This document shows, in pieces, positions 20,433 through 31,689 of a stretch of 64,000 bases of DNA. This DNA is from Vandiemenella viatica. Its lineage: Eukaryota > Arthropoda > Insecta > Orthoptera > Morabidae. The stretch covers positions 122,480,597-122,544,596 of the forward strand of contig CM061921.1 of assembly GCA_031002005.1 (NCBI GenBank), in the 5' to 3' direction. Made by a program: the position numbers and the translations under genes. How positions within the stretch are numbered: position 1 is the stretch's first letter; every line of letters starts with the position of its first letter. Under the pieces are notes generated by a model that saw only the letters and a list, made by a program, of their open reading frames with translations, ran no database searches and was not told where the DNA came from.

Positions 20433-21636
20433 ATGGTCGTAATTTTTTTTGTCGAAAGTGCTGAGTATTCAAGTGTAGAAATGAAAGGGTCTAAACTACT
20501 ATGGTACGTATAAATCGCATTGAATTTTCCTATTTCGTTTAGCAGCTTCTATACATAGCTCTTATTTCAGCTCAACAAGGGAATCTTATGGCCATAATAC
20601 AATCGGCTATGTCCAAATTAAAAGAGATGGCGAATTGTGTATAGTAAAAAGTAGAGTTCCACCGGAGCATAAAGTTCGCAAAGAAGGTTATCATGTTACA
20701 GCCATTATAAATGAAAGGGAAGGTTTAGTCCAGTCCTGCCAATGTGAAGATTGTGCCACTTCTGAAGGTAAAGTTTGTATGTTATTTATGGCCTATAAAA
20801 TGTCATGCGGACAAATGGGGAGCAGAAAATTCTCATCGTCTCGCCAGAGAGTTCAGTTGTTCTGTGCTCTCACCACACCCCTAATTTAGCACATTATTAT
20901 CACTAAAATCTTATTCCAGGTGGGTGTAAGCATGCTGCTGCACTCTTGCTATGGTTACACAGAAGATCTGTGTAGCCTGCGCTTACATCTATAACATGTT
21001 ACTGGAAGAAATCAAATTTATCTAAATGTGCTTCTGGAAAATCTTTTATAAAAGCCAAAGAAATAGGTCACATTCCTGTCACTAACAGTTTCGCTCAAGT
21101 AAGCAGTTCAGTATACCTGTTTATTTGATGAAACTATACATCTTTATAGAAAGAAAAGATGGAACTCACCACAAGATGGATTCGAACCTGCAGCCTTTGC
21201 CTAACAAGGGCAATGCTCTGTATCCCAGAGCCACCAAGGTTCTCACAAGCCGTGGCGGAATCCAACTTGTGGTGAATCTTTCTCTATACAGGTTTATAAG
21301 AATCTCTAAAGAGTGCATAAATGCTGTTAAATAAATAGTATCAATGAAATTAATAAATATATGTTATATGCTACAATAATAACCTCATATTTTTAGGTGG
21401 ATATTATGAGTGAATATATAAATGCAGTAAAAGAAAAGGATTGTGAAGCGAGTCTTCTTCATTATTTTGGAGAAGATTTACAAACTGTAAACATCCATAA
21501 AGTGTGTTCAAGCTTGATTGGAAAGTTGAACTCTTCACAAACTCTCCTTGAAATATTATCAAAGACAATGACCGCTGATATGATTAACATAGTTTTTTCC
21601 ACCACAAAACGACAAGTTTACTTCCACAGCAACTGA
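20433..21636 (+). pseudogene. Spliced gene fragment with SWIM zinc finger inside the hAT
   Basis: Four exons can be traced: 20433-20503, 20571-20767, 20920-21098 and 21397-21636, with GT-AG introns whose phases join correctly. The first encodes MVVIFFVESAEYSSVEMKGS. The second ends QSCQCEDCATSEG and the third begins GCKHAAALLLWLHRRS, so the CxC...CxH SWIM zinc finger is assembled across an intron. SWIM domains bind DNA or protein partners. In many invertebrates this type sits next to a YqaJ-like nuclease domain, which is not seen here. One in-frame TAG lies in exon 3 near 20,973. Exon 4 encodes SEYINAVKEKDCEASLLHYF, and its start is duplicated at 20,021-20,078. Intron 3 contains a tRNA-like repeat. 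It looks like captured cargo. Confidence 0.65.
21125..21290 (-). mobile_element. tRNA-like SINE in intron 3 of the cargo gene
   Basis: The minus strand has an A-box-like TGGCTCTGGGATACAGAGCA and a perfect B box GGTTCGAATCC, and the ends (AACTCACCACAAG and CTTGTGGTGAATCTT) are inverted. It lies between the splice donor at 21,099 and the acceptor at 21,396, so the insertion is intronic. Confidence 0.5.
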
Positions 21637-22669
21637 CAGGTCAGAAAGGACTTGACAGGAGTGACGTCATCGGCTCTGGAAGTCAGTTTTGGCGTGCAAA
21701 TTTAAACTGTCAGTTTCAGACCGCCGTTTTGCGAGACATATTACCGTTTTAATTTTTTTATGTTATTTGTGGTGTATTCTGCATGAAGTTACTTAAAATG
21801 AAAGCAAAAATAAAAATATTGCATGTTTCCCTATTAATAAGGTAGATAACCTTATTAATTATTATTAAAAGCTAGATTTTAAATTAGTTTGTAACTTTAA
21901 CTTTCGAAACTGTAACTTTTGAAATATTAAGAAAATAAACATCTTCTCGGTAACATACTACATATAATTTGATTACGCATATTCTATATAGTTTATTTTT
22001 AGTTTTTATTATTTCGATTTTCGATACTTCAATTAAGTGTCATACTTACTACATTTAATATATTATTTTTTATTTACTTATTCAGACCGTCAATTCCTTC
22101 TTCAACGAAAACGCACTGATAGTCATTTATATTATATCAGTACTTTACGTCTTCCTACATATTTTCTGCCTATTTTCTTCTTCAAAATTCTATGTACTAG
22201 TACTTTAAGTTTCGTTTGTTTTCTATGTGTCAATTTCTTGTATTATATAGGATAAGTATATAATTTAAATTAAGCCTGTCCGGTCAACTGACTCTGGAGT
22301 TTACTCCTCGAGTTAAAATTGTGCAAATACTATATATTCTTTACATGTAAATGAATATTTGCAAAAATATATTGTGATCCAACAGTCAATATATCAGTTT
22401 ATTTATTTAAACAGTTCTCTTATATATTATTATATTCGGGCTCCTAAACAGTACATAAATCTTATTGCACGCTTTTTATATTATTCGATTACTATTATAG
22501 AAAAATTTTTCACCTTTGAAGTGTATTAAAAGTGTCTACAATATTTATTAAATGGGTGACGACATATTTAAGCACTTTGTGTTTTAAAACCACACAGAAC
22601 ACATCAGCATAATGTATTCGTGTCCATTCTAAGCACCCAAAAACTTATTTTGTATAAAAAAAAAGTCCT

Positions 22670-22826
22670 AACTGCAAGACGCAAGAGTCTTGCAGGCTTG
22701 GTCTTGTTCTTGCTTAAATCTTGCACAGTCAGTCTTGCTCTTAGTCTTGCTAAAATTAGGCGGTCTTGGTCTTGGTCTTGGTCTTGCAAAAATGCAAGAC
22801 CAAGACCAAGACTGCAAGACCAAGAC
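22670..22826. repeat. Right subterminal CTTGGT/ACCAAG array
   Basis: Blocks of CTTGGT on both strands: GTCTTGGTCTTGGTCTTGG near 22,762, then the inverse ACCAAGACCAAGAC near 22,799. The two halves can fold into a hairpin. It mirrors the array at the left end. Confidence 0.8.
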
Positions 22827-22960
22827 CGATTTTGGGCAACACTAGTCTCTGCTATCCCACTCATGGAAACTTTGTGTACCCGCCTTGCTGTCTAAGGATC
22901 ATAGGTATTACTTTGAGATCACCACTCATCAGCCACTTATAATCGTCTTACTTAATTTTC

Positions 22961-23580
22961 TGGAGAAATTGTAAATTGACATGTTTTCATCGTAAACCGA
23001 CAGATGGCATCATTTCAAATATCTTTAAATCTGGCAGTACGTCTTATGTTTTTGATTTCTTTTGGTATATAACACCTTTGACAGATTGCGATCTGTAAAA
23101 CATTTTGACTTGATGAAGAAAAATGCGGTCAGTTTTGGATTGAGCGCACAAAAATACAAAGGAATCCCTCACCAGAACTTGAAAAACATGATACAACCGA
23201 AAACATGCAGGCCTGTGTATTTAATAGCCTGTGCTCTATATCAACTTCAAATGTTTGGCTGCTTAAATGTTATTGTAACATGAAATTTCTGTCGATTTTG
23301 TAAATAATGAAATTTGTAAAAACCAAAACTAGATATCTGTAATTCGCTTCACCTTTCACAGAAAGAAAATCACCTTGATAATTTTAATTTGCTTCTAAGA
23401 CAATGCCGTCTTATATACGGTCAGCAAGCGGTTTTCTGTATTCTTTTGTACAAATGTTTGGATAATCAAACGGCTACGTGACAAATGGGGTGTAAGGGTT
23501 TGTGAGGTAAACTAAGCCCAGCCCAACCACATTAGTACAAGTGTATATGCCAACGTCACAGGAAGATGACGAAGAAATAG
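22961..23580. other. Unassigned spacer
   Basis: No clear gene. The plus-strand frame 23062-23283 (73 codons) has no recognisable domain. The region may contain more of the multicopy coding unit interrupted by the hAT, but I cannot show it. Confidence 0.3.
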
Positions 23581-23589
23581 AAAATTTAT

Positions 23590-25931
23590 AATTTATCTGC
23601 TTCATATATTCTAATCTCTGTCGTCCTCTACAGTTCTTACCTTCACCTGTTCCCTCCACTAACAAATTAACCAATCCTGCATGTCTCAAAATATGACCAA
23701 CCAGCATGTCTCTTCTTTCTATAAGCTTCTTCCACAAACTTCTTTTCTCACCCATCATTTCCAAAACTCGTTCAATTCTTACTTTGTCTGTCCACTTAAT
23801 TTTCAGCATTCTTCTATAGCACCACATTTCAAATGCTTCAATTTTCTTTATATCAATCTTTGAAACTAAAAGGTTTCTCTTTTTCATGAAGGCTCTCTTT
23901 GCTAATAATATTCTGCTTTTAACATCATTCCTGCTTCGCCCATCGGTTGTAATTTTACTTCCCAACTAACAGAATTCTCTTACTTCTCCTATTGCATCCG
24001 ATCCTATTTTTATATTTAATCCACTAGTATTGGTATAATTTCTGCTACATTTCATCACTTTTGTCTTGCTTTGATTTATATTCAGTCCAAAATCTTCCTT
24101 CAGTATTTTGTTCATGCCATTCAGTAACTTTTCAATATCCCCAACCATCTATGCTAACAAGACAATGTCGTCAGCAAATCGTAGCATACTGATTTTTCTC
24201 CCGGAAAACTTATGCAACATGGAAATTTTTCTTTGACTTTCTTCATTGCTTCTTCTACATACAAGTTGAATATTAAGGGGAATAGACTACAGCCTTGTCT
24301 CACACCCTTCTTAACTGATGCATGTCTCTCGTGATTCTCTACTTTTATTATAGCCACCTGATTCTTATATAGTTTATAGTGTATTCTTCTATCTCGATAC
24401 TATAGACCTGAGTTCTTTAAAATTTTGAGCATCTTGTCCCACCTAACATTATCAAAAGCTTTTTCTAAATCAACAAATGCCATAAAAGTATCTTCGTTTT
24501 TCTTGATCCGCCCTTCAAGTATTAATCTTAAAGACAGAATTGCTTCCCTTGTATCGCGATTTTTCCTAAACCCAAACTGATCCTCACCTACTATCTCTTC
24601 TACTACCCTTTCCATCCTTCTGTATATTATTCTGGTCAATAATTTTCAAGCATGTTTTGTTAGACTAATGGTGTGATAATTCTCACATTTGTCGGCTTGT
24701 GCTTTCTTTGGAAGTGTGAAGATGATATTTTTATTAAAATCAGTTGGAATTTCTCCTGTTTCATAACTTTTTGATATCAGCTTGAATAATCTTTCGATTA
24801 CTTCCTCTCCCAGGGATTTAAGAAGTTCTGAAGGGATCTCATCAATTCCAGCTGCCTTATTTACTTTCAAGTCATTCACAGCTTAATTAAATTCTGTCCT
24901 CAAAACAGGATCTCCTAAGTCATCAATGTCGACATCGTCTTCCTTTTCCGTTACACTATTTTTCAAGTCGTCCCCAACATACAGTTTCTCAATGAATTCA
25001 TTCCATCGGTTAGCTCTATCTTCTGAGCTTAAAAGCGGTTTCCCATCAGAAGCTTTAATTTTCATTCCTCTTTTCTTCATTTCTCCAAAATTCTGTTTGA
25101 TCTTTCTATCTGCAACATCTACTTTACCTACTACCATTTCCTTTTCTACTTCTTCACATTTTTCTTTTGCTATTTTGCATTTCCTATTTATTTTATTTCT
25201 AAATTGCCTGTACTGCTCTCTTCCTGTTTCACCCTGAGCATTTTTGTACATTCTTCTCTGATCCATCAGCTCCAAAATTTCTTCTGTGATTCAAGGTTTT
25301 CGGTCAGCTTGTTCTCTAAAGCCTAATGTTTCTTTACCAGCTTTCATTATTTCAGTCTTTAATGCATTACATTCATCCTCGGTTGAACTCCTTTCAGAGT
25401 TACTTCTTAGACCTAAGTCCACCATTCCCGCAAAATTTTTCTCTTGTGCTAGATTGTTTCAGTTTATTCACTTCCAGTCTGTTCTGTTTATAATGCTGCC
25501 TTATTCGCTTAAATTTCAGCCAGCAATTCATTATTATCAAATTATGGTCAGAGTCTGTGTCTGCTCCTGGTTACGCTTTACAGTCTAGAACTTGATTCCT
25601 GAATCGCTGTTTGGCCATGATATAATCTAGCTGATATTTGCCTGTATCCCTAGGACGTTTCCAGGTGTATATTCTTCATGCATGGTTCTTAAATAGTGTG
25701 TTTGCCACTACTAGCTTATATCTTTCACAAAATTCTAGCAACCTGCTTCATCGCACATTTCTTTCTCCTAGACCAAAACTTCCTACAGTATTCCCCTCTT
25801 TTCCTTCTCCCACTATTGCATTCCAATTACCCATGATTATTAGATTTCCTCCCCCTTCAAATATTGGATTAAGTCTTCAATTATATTACAAACGTTGTAG
25901 GAAATTTTGTCCTCTTTCAAACTGGAAATGA
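23590..25931 (-). pseudogene. LINE family B, endonuclease-RT, frameshifted
   Basis: Reading down the minus strand: the endonuclease C-terminus near 25.6-25.85 kb (GSFGLGERN and DYIMAKQRF segments), then a linker (24883-25275) rich in basic residues. RT follows, with NKAAGIDEIPSELLK and YHTISL (24646-24879), GEDQFGFRKNRDTREAI and FVDLEKAFDNV (24400-24639), VRQGCSLFPLIFNLY (24154-24357), and an FADDIVLLA catalytic box at about 24,150-24,180 in another frame. The tail has GSKITTDGRSRNDVKSRI, FEMWCYRRMLKIKW and GHILRHAG (23474-23965). It is an RTE/jockey-type APE LINE, 5'-truncated and lacking the last 3' part present in the copy at 51.1 kb. Confidence 0.88.
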
Positions 25932-26589
25932 AATTATTTCTCGCTAGGACTCATCAGGAAGGAGTTATAGACGAAAAACTGAAAAAAGTAGCAAAATGTT
26001 GAAGTTTTTTGGCCATAGAAAATTGTGCCAAGGTTTTCGGCTGTCGCAAACTTGGTTTCTGCATACTCTCATCAATATATACAATATAAGAGAAGGAATC
26101 TTCTACGTGAGATAATGCAGGGTAAAACTACCCCGTTACTGGACTACTAAGCTGGGGATACAGATAGCTTATGTAGTCGGTCAGGAAATATGATACGTTA
26201 TGAATTCTCGATGATACTGAGTCCAAAACCATAAAATAAGATTTTTTTCTGTCTGTCCGTTTATCACGCAGAAACTAACGAATTGATTTCAACAAACCTT
26301 CACAAAGTAATATATTATATCAATGGTTAGGATATAGAATAATTTATATCCTTATTACAACGTACTTCCCAATGACACGGAATGAAAAACCAAAAATTTT
26401 GCATTTTTATCTATCTATGGACGATAATCACACAATCTATAGAACGAATTTCATCTAAATATAGCCCAGTGATAGTTGACGTCATGAGTTAAAATGTAGG
26501 ATGGTATTAATTTTGATTACAAGGATATATTGTCCATGATACGAAGGATTATAAGGTAATTTTTGTATATACATTTAATGGTCACTAAG

Positions 26590-26790
26590 GAGGTAAGGTG
26601 GCTCAGCTGGAGGTACATGACTGGGGAATGGAAGGTCACCAGTTCGAGCCCTGATCTCAGTTGTAAAGTTACGGGCCTCAAAATTTACCTTCTCCTCTGG
26701 CAAAGCTTTGCTTTACTAATATGAAGATTCTAGGATGCTCTATGGTTTGGATTCTACGTTAAACTGTAAGTACGATTATCAGGTTAGGTT
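26590..26790 (+). mobile_element. tRNA-derived SINE (family B)
   Basis: A-box-like GGTGGCTCAGCTGG at about 26,597 and B-box-like AGTTCGAGCCC at about 26,641. The tail TTTGGATTCTACGTTAAACTGT matches the family B tail at 3,470-3,490 and, inverted, at 27,440-27,470. Confidence 0.7.
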
Positions 26791-26869
26791 AGGTGGCTTA
26801 TTACAGTCCCGCCGCTAGCTGAGCCCGCGTGTAATACCGATTATGCCACCCCCAGTATAACTACAGCCA

Positions 26870-27200
26870 GTGTTGGATCTAGGAAATTTCCGAACCGGGT
26901 CAAGATTGCCGCCCCTTCGAACATTATTTGCCGCCCCTATTGTTGCCATCCCGAGTGTCACCGGCCGCCCGAAGCATCTGTTGAGCTAAAAAAAAAAAAG
27001 TTGCCCGCTACATAATACGCTGCAAATTTCGTCGCGGCGACAACGGAGTGGCATCTATCGCGGGCTGGCGACTGTCGATCACTCGTTTTGCCGCCCCCCT
27101 CGACGTGCCGCCCGCGTGCGATGCACGCCTTGCACGCCCGCTTACGGTGGCCCTGGGTGGCTATGACAGAGTCGCACTGCGCAGTTGTTAAAAAAAAAAC
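26870..27200. repeat. GC-rich repeat-like block
   Basis: A sharp rise in GC (GCCGCCCC repeated, TGCACGCC-rich) against an AT-rich background, bounded on the right by an A-run near 27,190. No coding domain is recognised. The minus frame 26958-27323 is probably not a gene. The composition suggests a transposon fragment. Confidence 0.4.
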
Positions 27201-27369
27201 TGTCGTTAGGTCTTCGAGACCGCATGAAATTATATTTTTTTGCAGATATTTCTTGCAGTCGGAATGTCTACTACTGTAATTATAATGTGTTCGAATTAGT
27301 AATTGTTTTAGAGTTTTTACCACAGTTAAAAATTATTATTCCATAACCAAAAATGTTTGTTGCATCTTC

Positions 27370-27590
27370 CCGAAGGAGGCATTCTAAGCCATCGTGTTGG
27401 AACTAGGAAATTCAGTTCCTATCCACAAGGCCCTACAGCTTAACGTGGAATCCAAACCACCGAACAATCTAGAATAGCTCATGACTCATGAGCAAATATA
27501 ACACTTGAAAACTCTTAGCTCCACCAGTAATTGAACCCAACACTGGATTCCGAAACTTCTGAAAGTAAACCATTGAGCTACCCGACCACA
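27370..27590 (-). mobile_element. tRNA-derived SINE (family B)
   Basis: The minus strand starts with a tRNA-like head GTAGCTCAATGGTTTAC, has a B-box-like GGGTTCAATTACTGG, and carries the family tail GGTTTGGATTCCACGTTAAG. The Penelope-like palindrome inserted just beyond its head. Confidence 0.65.
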
Positions 27591-27809
27591 CATATTGCGC
27601 AAATAAAAAAAAATATCTTTTTCACGGCGTTGAATATTAATATATTTTTCTCGAGCTTCCAGCCGTGTTAATATGTCATATTTGCGGGACGTTTCGAAGG
27701 CGTCCATCTCTGCCTTCATTTTCAACCTGATGTCAATGTTTAACTGTTTGTTTATTCAGCCGCTGCTACGGAAACGGTGGAAGACAAAAACCAACACAAG
27801 GCGATTACG

Positions 27810-28226
27810 TCATCCGCTCTTCTGCTCGAGACCGACGCGAAACTGTTTCAGCATTTTAATCGCCGGGTTCCAGGCCGCACTGAGTTGATAACCAGTGTCC
27901 CTGTTGACTAATAAATCAGTTAATCTAATTTCCACAGCCTCTGTAATAACGCTGGCCCAAAAATCTTTGACCCGGGCTAAAATGGTTGTCTTTTCAAATT
28001 CAAAAGTGTGACCCTCTTGCACACTATGTTCGGCCACCGCAGATTTTTCTTCTTGCCCAAGACGAACATTTCTGGCGTGCTCTACACATCGCTGAACAAT
28101 GCATCGCTGTGTCTGTCCAATGTAGCCGCGGCCACATTCACAATAAACCAAGGGCCTTGCGTTTCTGCCGTTTGTGGGTGCCCTAAGTTTCAAAATAGGT
28201 AGACTGCTATCACAACACGGAGTCAA
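27810..28226 (-). pseudogene. Penelope GIY-YIG endonuclease, left arm
   Basis: The open frame contains YCECGRGYIGQTQR, the GIY-YIG-type nuclease core of Penelope-like elements, with the Arg of the next helix in VQRCVEHARNVR. Downstream lie HTFEFEKTTILAR and an acidic ITEAVEIRLTDLLVNRD, which supplies the catalytic Glu in the family. It nicks the target DNA to prime reverse transcription. The RT part is missing, and the first residues read through into unrelated sequence. Confidence 0.85.
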
Positions 28227-28653
28227 GACAATTTATAGACCACCCACTAAAATTAGTAACTTGGTCGGCAGCGTTAAAGATGACCTAGGTTTACGAACCC
28301 CTGGTGTATATTATATACCATGTGAATGTGGCCGCGGCTACATTGGACAGACACAGCGATGCATTGTTCAGCGATGTGTAGAGCACGCCAGAAATGTTCG
28401 TCTTGGGCAAGAAGAAAAATCTGCGGTGGCCGAACATAGTGTGCAAGAGGGTCACACTTTTGAATTTGAAAAGACAACCATTTTAGCCCGGGTCAAAGAT
28501 TTTTGGGCCAGCGTTATTACAGAGGCTGTGGAAATTAGATTAACTGATTTATTAGTCAACAGGGACACTGGTTATCAACTCAGTGCGGCCTGGAACCCGG
28601 CGATTAAAATGCTGAAACAGTTTCGCGTCGGTCTCGAGCAGAAGAGCGGATGA
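28174..28653 (+). pseudogene. Penelope GIY-YIG endonuclease, right arm
   Basis: Mirror of the left arm but extending further 5': it adds TIYRPPTKISNLVGSVKDDLG and TPGVYYIPCECGRGYIG, so this copy retains the linker between RT and nuclease. It ends at a stop after VGLEQKSG, as on the left arm. The start codon lies in the junction and is unlikely to be real. Confidence 0.85.
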
Positions 28654-28840
28654 CGTAATCGCCTTGTGTTGGTTTTTGTCTTCCACCGTTTCCGTAGCAG
28701 CGGCTGAATAAACAAACAGTTAAACATTGACATCAGGTTGAAAATGAAGGCAGAGATGGACGCCTTCGAAACGTCCCGCAAATATGACATATTAACACGG
28801 CTGGAAGCTCGAGAAAAATATATTAATAAAAAAAATATCT

Positions 28841-30230
28841 GTTCGTGCACACGCTAGGCACTACCATTTGAAGTATTGCTTGCAGAGAAGCCACGTGAAC
28901 AATATAGAATTGTGCCTGTGGACTACCAGCACACATAAACATTCACAGTGAGTGGTAGAAACAAATGATGTGCTCAAACGTGATTAAATCATTGCATTCA
29001 ATGTAAATTAAGAAGGAAAGAAACAAACAGGACTACTCCTCTACTTTTACCTACCCATAAAATATTTCTTTGATAGCATAACTGTAAATTAACAGCACAA
29101 ATCTCAAATCTCTCGGGAACCACTAGTTCAACATAATGGTTTTCACGGAAATGAAATTCTCCATGACTAGTCAATTCTATGAAGTATTTATTTCTTCCGC
29201 TTCCATCGAATATAAAAGACACGTCTATAATCTGTTTACTCAGAGGGTACTCACATCACGACACTATCTGCAGCACTCCTCATTCCTGATTTTCTCCTTT
29301 TGCAGAAATCGATTTCGTCAACTGTAACGTTATTATTTTCTACCATACCCGAATTCCTGATCAATAACTCTAATTACTTCTATGCTGGTGGGGGATAAAC
29401 TCTTGAAAGGCCAACTACAGTTCATCTAACAACAGGTTTTACAGCTAGTGATATGTGCGGCTGAAGGTTGTTAATCAGGAGGATGTGTAGAGCAGATGCA
29501 AAGCAGCGGCTAGTAGCGGCGAGTTGGCTTTGAGTGTGCTGGCCTGCATATCAAATGCGGCCAGCCTTGCTTTTCACTCAGACCACATATAGAGCCCAGC
29601 TCGTTTGTATATCGAAATGCAATTCCAATTAGAATATTGCTCCATACCTGGAAAATCAAACAAACACTGCTTTACAGAATTATGATCGTAGGGTACTTAA
29701 CTCGTATGAATTTTGCGAGAGAACAATATATTTGATGAATTACTTTACGCTGGAGCGTAATTAGACTATTTCGTAATGAAAATTTGACATAAACCGCTAT
29801 AGATGGAAGAAGTAATTTGAAACTTTCTTGTTCATTTGGTAGAACGTAAAACACAAAATATCGGAATCAGGAATATCAGTCTCAAATGACCGCTACAGGA
29901 TCTATTGTTACGATCACTATGCAGAACGAAAATGACGACCTAAAGGCCAGCCTCTTCTTGTGTGTCAGTCGGGGAGAACTATTTTATATTCGGTACGTTA
30001 ATGGGTACTGCTTAAAGATCATCTGCCATAGTTATACTTAATGCGGGTGCCAAATACGAGTGACATAACTTTCAGGGCAATACAGGATGAATGTGCGTAA
30101 ATTTACAAACAATTATAAAGCAGAGGACTTGAGATATTTCACAATCAATGAATTTATAACTAACAAATGAATCACTTGCAGTAAACAAATATTTACAATG
30201 AACATGGCCGTGATATATTTACTCAACAGT
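28841..30230. other. Unassigned AT-rich region
   Basis: No recognisable coding segment or repeat boundary. Short open frames here look random. Confidence 0.35.
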
Positions 30231-30879
30231 TAACGCAATTGGTGATCTCCCTCATCAATCCCTGTATAGCCGAGATGAGTCGACGGCAGCCAGAATGTTT
30301 TTTTTCTCCACGTACTAGGAAACCTCGGTTTCAAACCACAGGTTTTCCTCCAGACATTTGATGGCCAAACCGGTCCATCGTCTAAGTCATCTTCCGTTGG
30401 CAATGGCTTCAACATACAAACATGTACAACAACACATCAGAATATTGTGATAAAATGCCCTGGTTGGCCGACATCCACTTTACCGATACCACGCATTCCC
30501 AACACAAGGAACGTGGAGCCGCTATTGCCGGTAAACAGTCATGTGAGATTGTGGTAGCTTTTTCATTTTAAGCGCGAGTGTTGGAAAATAACTTGATTTA
30601 CTCGTCTTAAAGTGTTTTCGTGGATAGCAGCCTGCAGTTAATTTAGGAGTCGACAGGCTACCGTCACTCTTTGAAAGGTTTTTCAACCCAGGGCGCAACT
30701 TCCGCACAAAACAGTGGGGCCGGCCTACGCTTATTGCAGAACCTCCAGCCATACTGAATGAAACGGTGCCTATAATTTCAGTTTATTACAAGATATTAGA
30801 TGAAGAGCTGTTTCGACGTAGGAAAAACTGGGGTGTTAGGAAAGCAATTAATGCTTGGAGGGCAGACCAATAAAACCAA

Positions 30880-30913
<34 letters not shown>

Positions 30914-31185
30914 CGCTTCTGGAAGTAGAAAATGTCTTTGATAATAATAGATGGACAAGATGTTCAAAATCATAAAGAATTCGAATCTAGATATTTGATT
31001 TTTAATCCATATAAGAATCACGTGACTATAATAAAAGTAGAAAATCATGAGATACTTTCATCATTCAAAAAGTACGCGATTATAGGCTGTAGCTTATCGG
31101 CATTTATATTCAACAATATGTAAAGGAAGCAATGAAAGAAGTAAAGAAAAATTTGAATGTAGCGGATGAGTTTGTGGTGAAACCA
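30880..31185 (+). pseudogene. LINE family B RT relic next to a poly(T) run
   Basis: A run of about 30 T (30,880-30,912) is followed by a diverged RT fragment: HVTIIKVENHEILSSFKK and IIGCSLSAFIFN align with the RT box of family B at 24,154-24,357 (IIKVENHERHASVKKG, CSLFPLIFNLY). It is short, with no intact catalytic box. Confidence 0.65.
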
Positions 31186-31689
31186 GAGCTTTCTCGTGTG
31201 AAATTCACTCATTTGTTTGAGATGGGATCGAGGACAGGCGAACGAGCAAAATTAAGCAACGTTACGAGAGCCACAACCCGTAAAGTAGAGCACGAGTCAG
31301 CGATTCGTCAATTGTCAGGCGCTGAACGAGAACGCAAGCTGGCATTATGACCGCATGCAGTTAGGTGATGTTAAGATTTGCCTCTCCAGACAGCTAGAGT
31401 GGAGTGAGGGTTATCATAGTAAAACTATCAGCACAGCTAGCTCGATAAGCTGTCTGTCAGTCTATCTGATTGTCGCATTGTGCAGCCTATAGCCTAGTAA
31501 CTGCTCCGTTGAGCAGAGTATAGCGGAGTGTTTGTCGCTAGACATTTACTCCTACAGCATTTGGATTGGTTGTAGCTTCACTGTCGGTGGGTCTTCGCGA
31601 TAGGCTGTTGATGATTTTCTTCTCTAATGGTTGCCGCCGCGTCCTTCTTGTTACATCAGAAGTGGTACGCCGCGTTTTATGTGGCGAAG

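Larger units (their letters stand above)
19336..22844. mobile_element. hAT-like element with 8-bp target duplication, 3.5 kb
   Basis: The ends are perfect inverted repeats of TAGTGTTGCCCAAA (19,336-19,349 and 22,831-22,844), flanked by the exact 8-bp duplication GTCTCTGC (19,328-19,335 and 22,845-22,852). Eight-bp duplications and TAG/CAG-type ends are typical of hAT transposons. No hAT transposase is visible, so it is non-autonomous. Inside lie subterminal CTTGGT arrays, two tRNA-like segments and a spliced SWIM-domain gene fragment. It sits in the opposite-strand coding unit at 18.66-22.96 kb. Confidence 0.85.
27619..28827. mobile_element. Penelope-like element palindrome with GIY-YIG domains
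   Basis: An exact 13-bp duplication AAAAAAAATATCT flanks it (27,606-27,618 and 28,828-28,840). The arms (about 27,636-28,150 and 28,318-28,827) are inverted copies that appear identical wherever I compared them. They begin ATTAATATATTTTTCTCGAG, with a 17-bp one-sided extension on the left. Each arm carries a C-terminal Penelope GIY-YIG endonuclease coding region. Near each end is a CGAAACGTC motif with a preceding AAGGC/GCCTT hairpin (28,744-28,775 in the right arm), like a degenerate hammerhead ribozyme. No RT is present, so each half is a 5'-truncated Penelope. Near-identity of the arms suggests a recent insertion or gene conversion. Confidence 0.88.

Noticed and set aside
26958..27323. 121-codon minus-strand frame
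   Set aside because: Lies in a GC-rich repeat block and has no recognisable protein features.
27986..28477. Additional frames opposite the GIY-YIG domains
   Set aside because: They are antisense shadows of the Penelope endonuclease in both arms.
30250..30415. SINE family A copy
   Set aside because: TATAGCCGAG and GGTTTTCCTCCAGAC are suggestive, but the B box is weak and the body does not match well enough.
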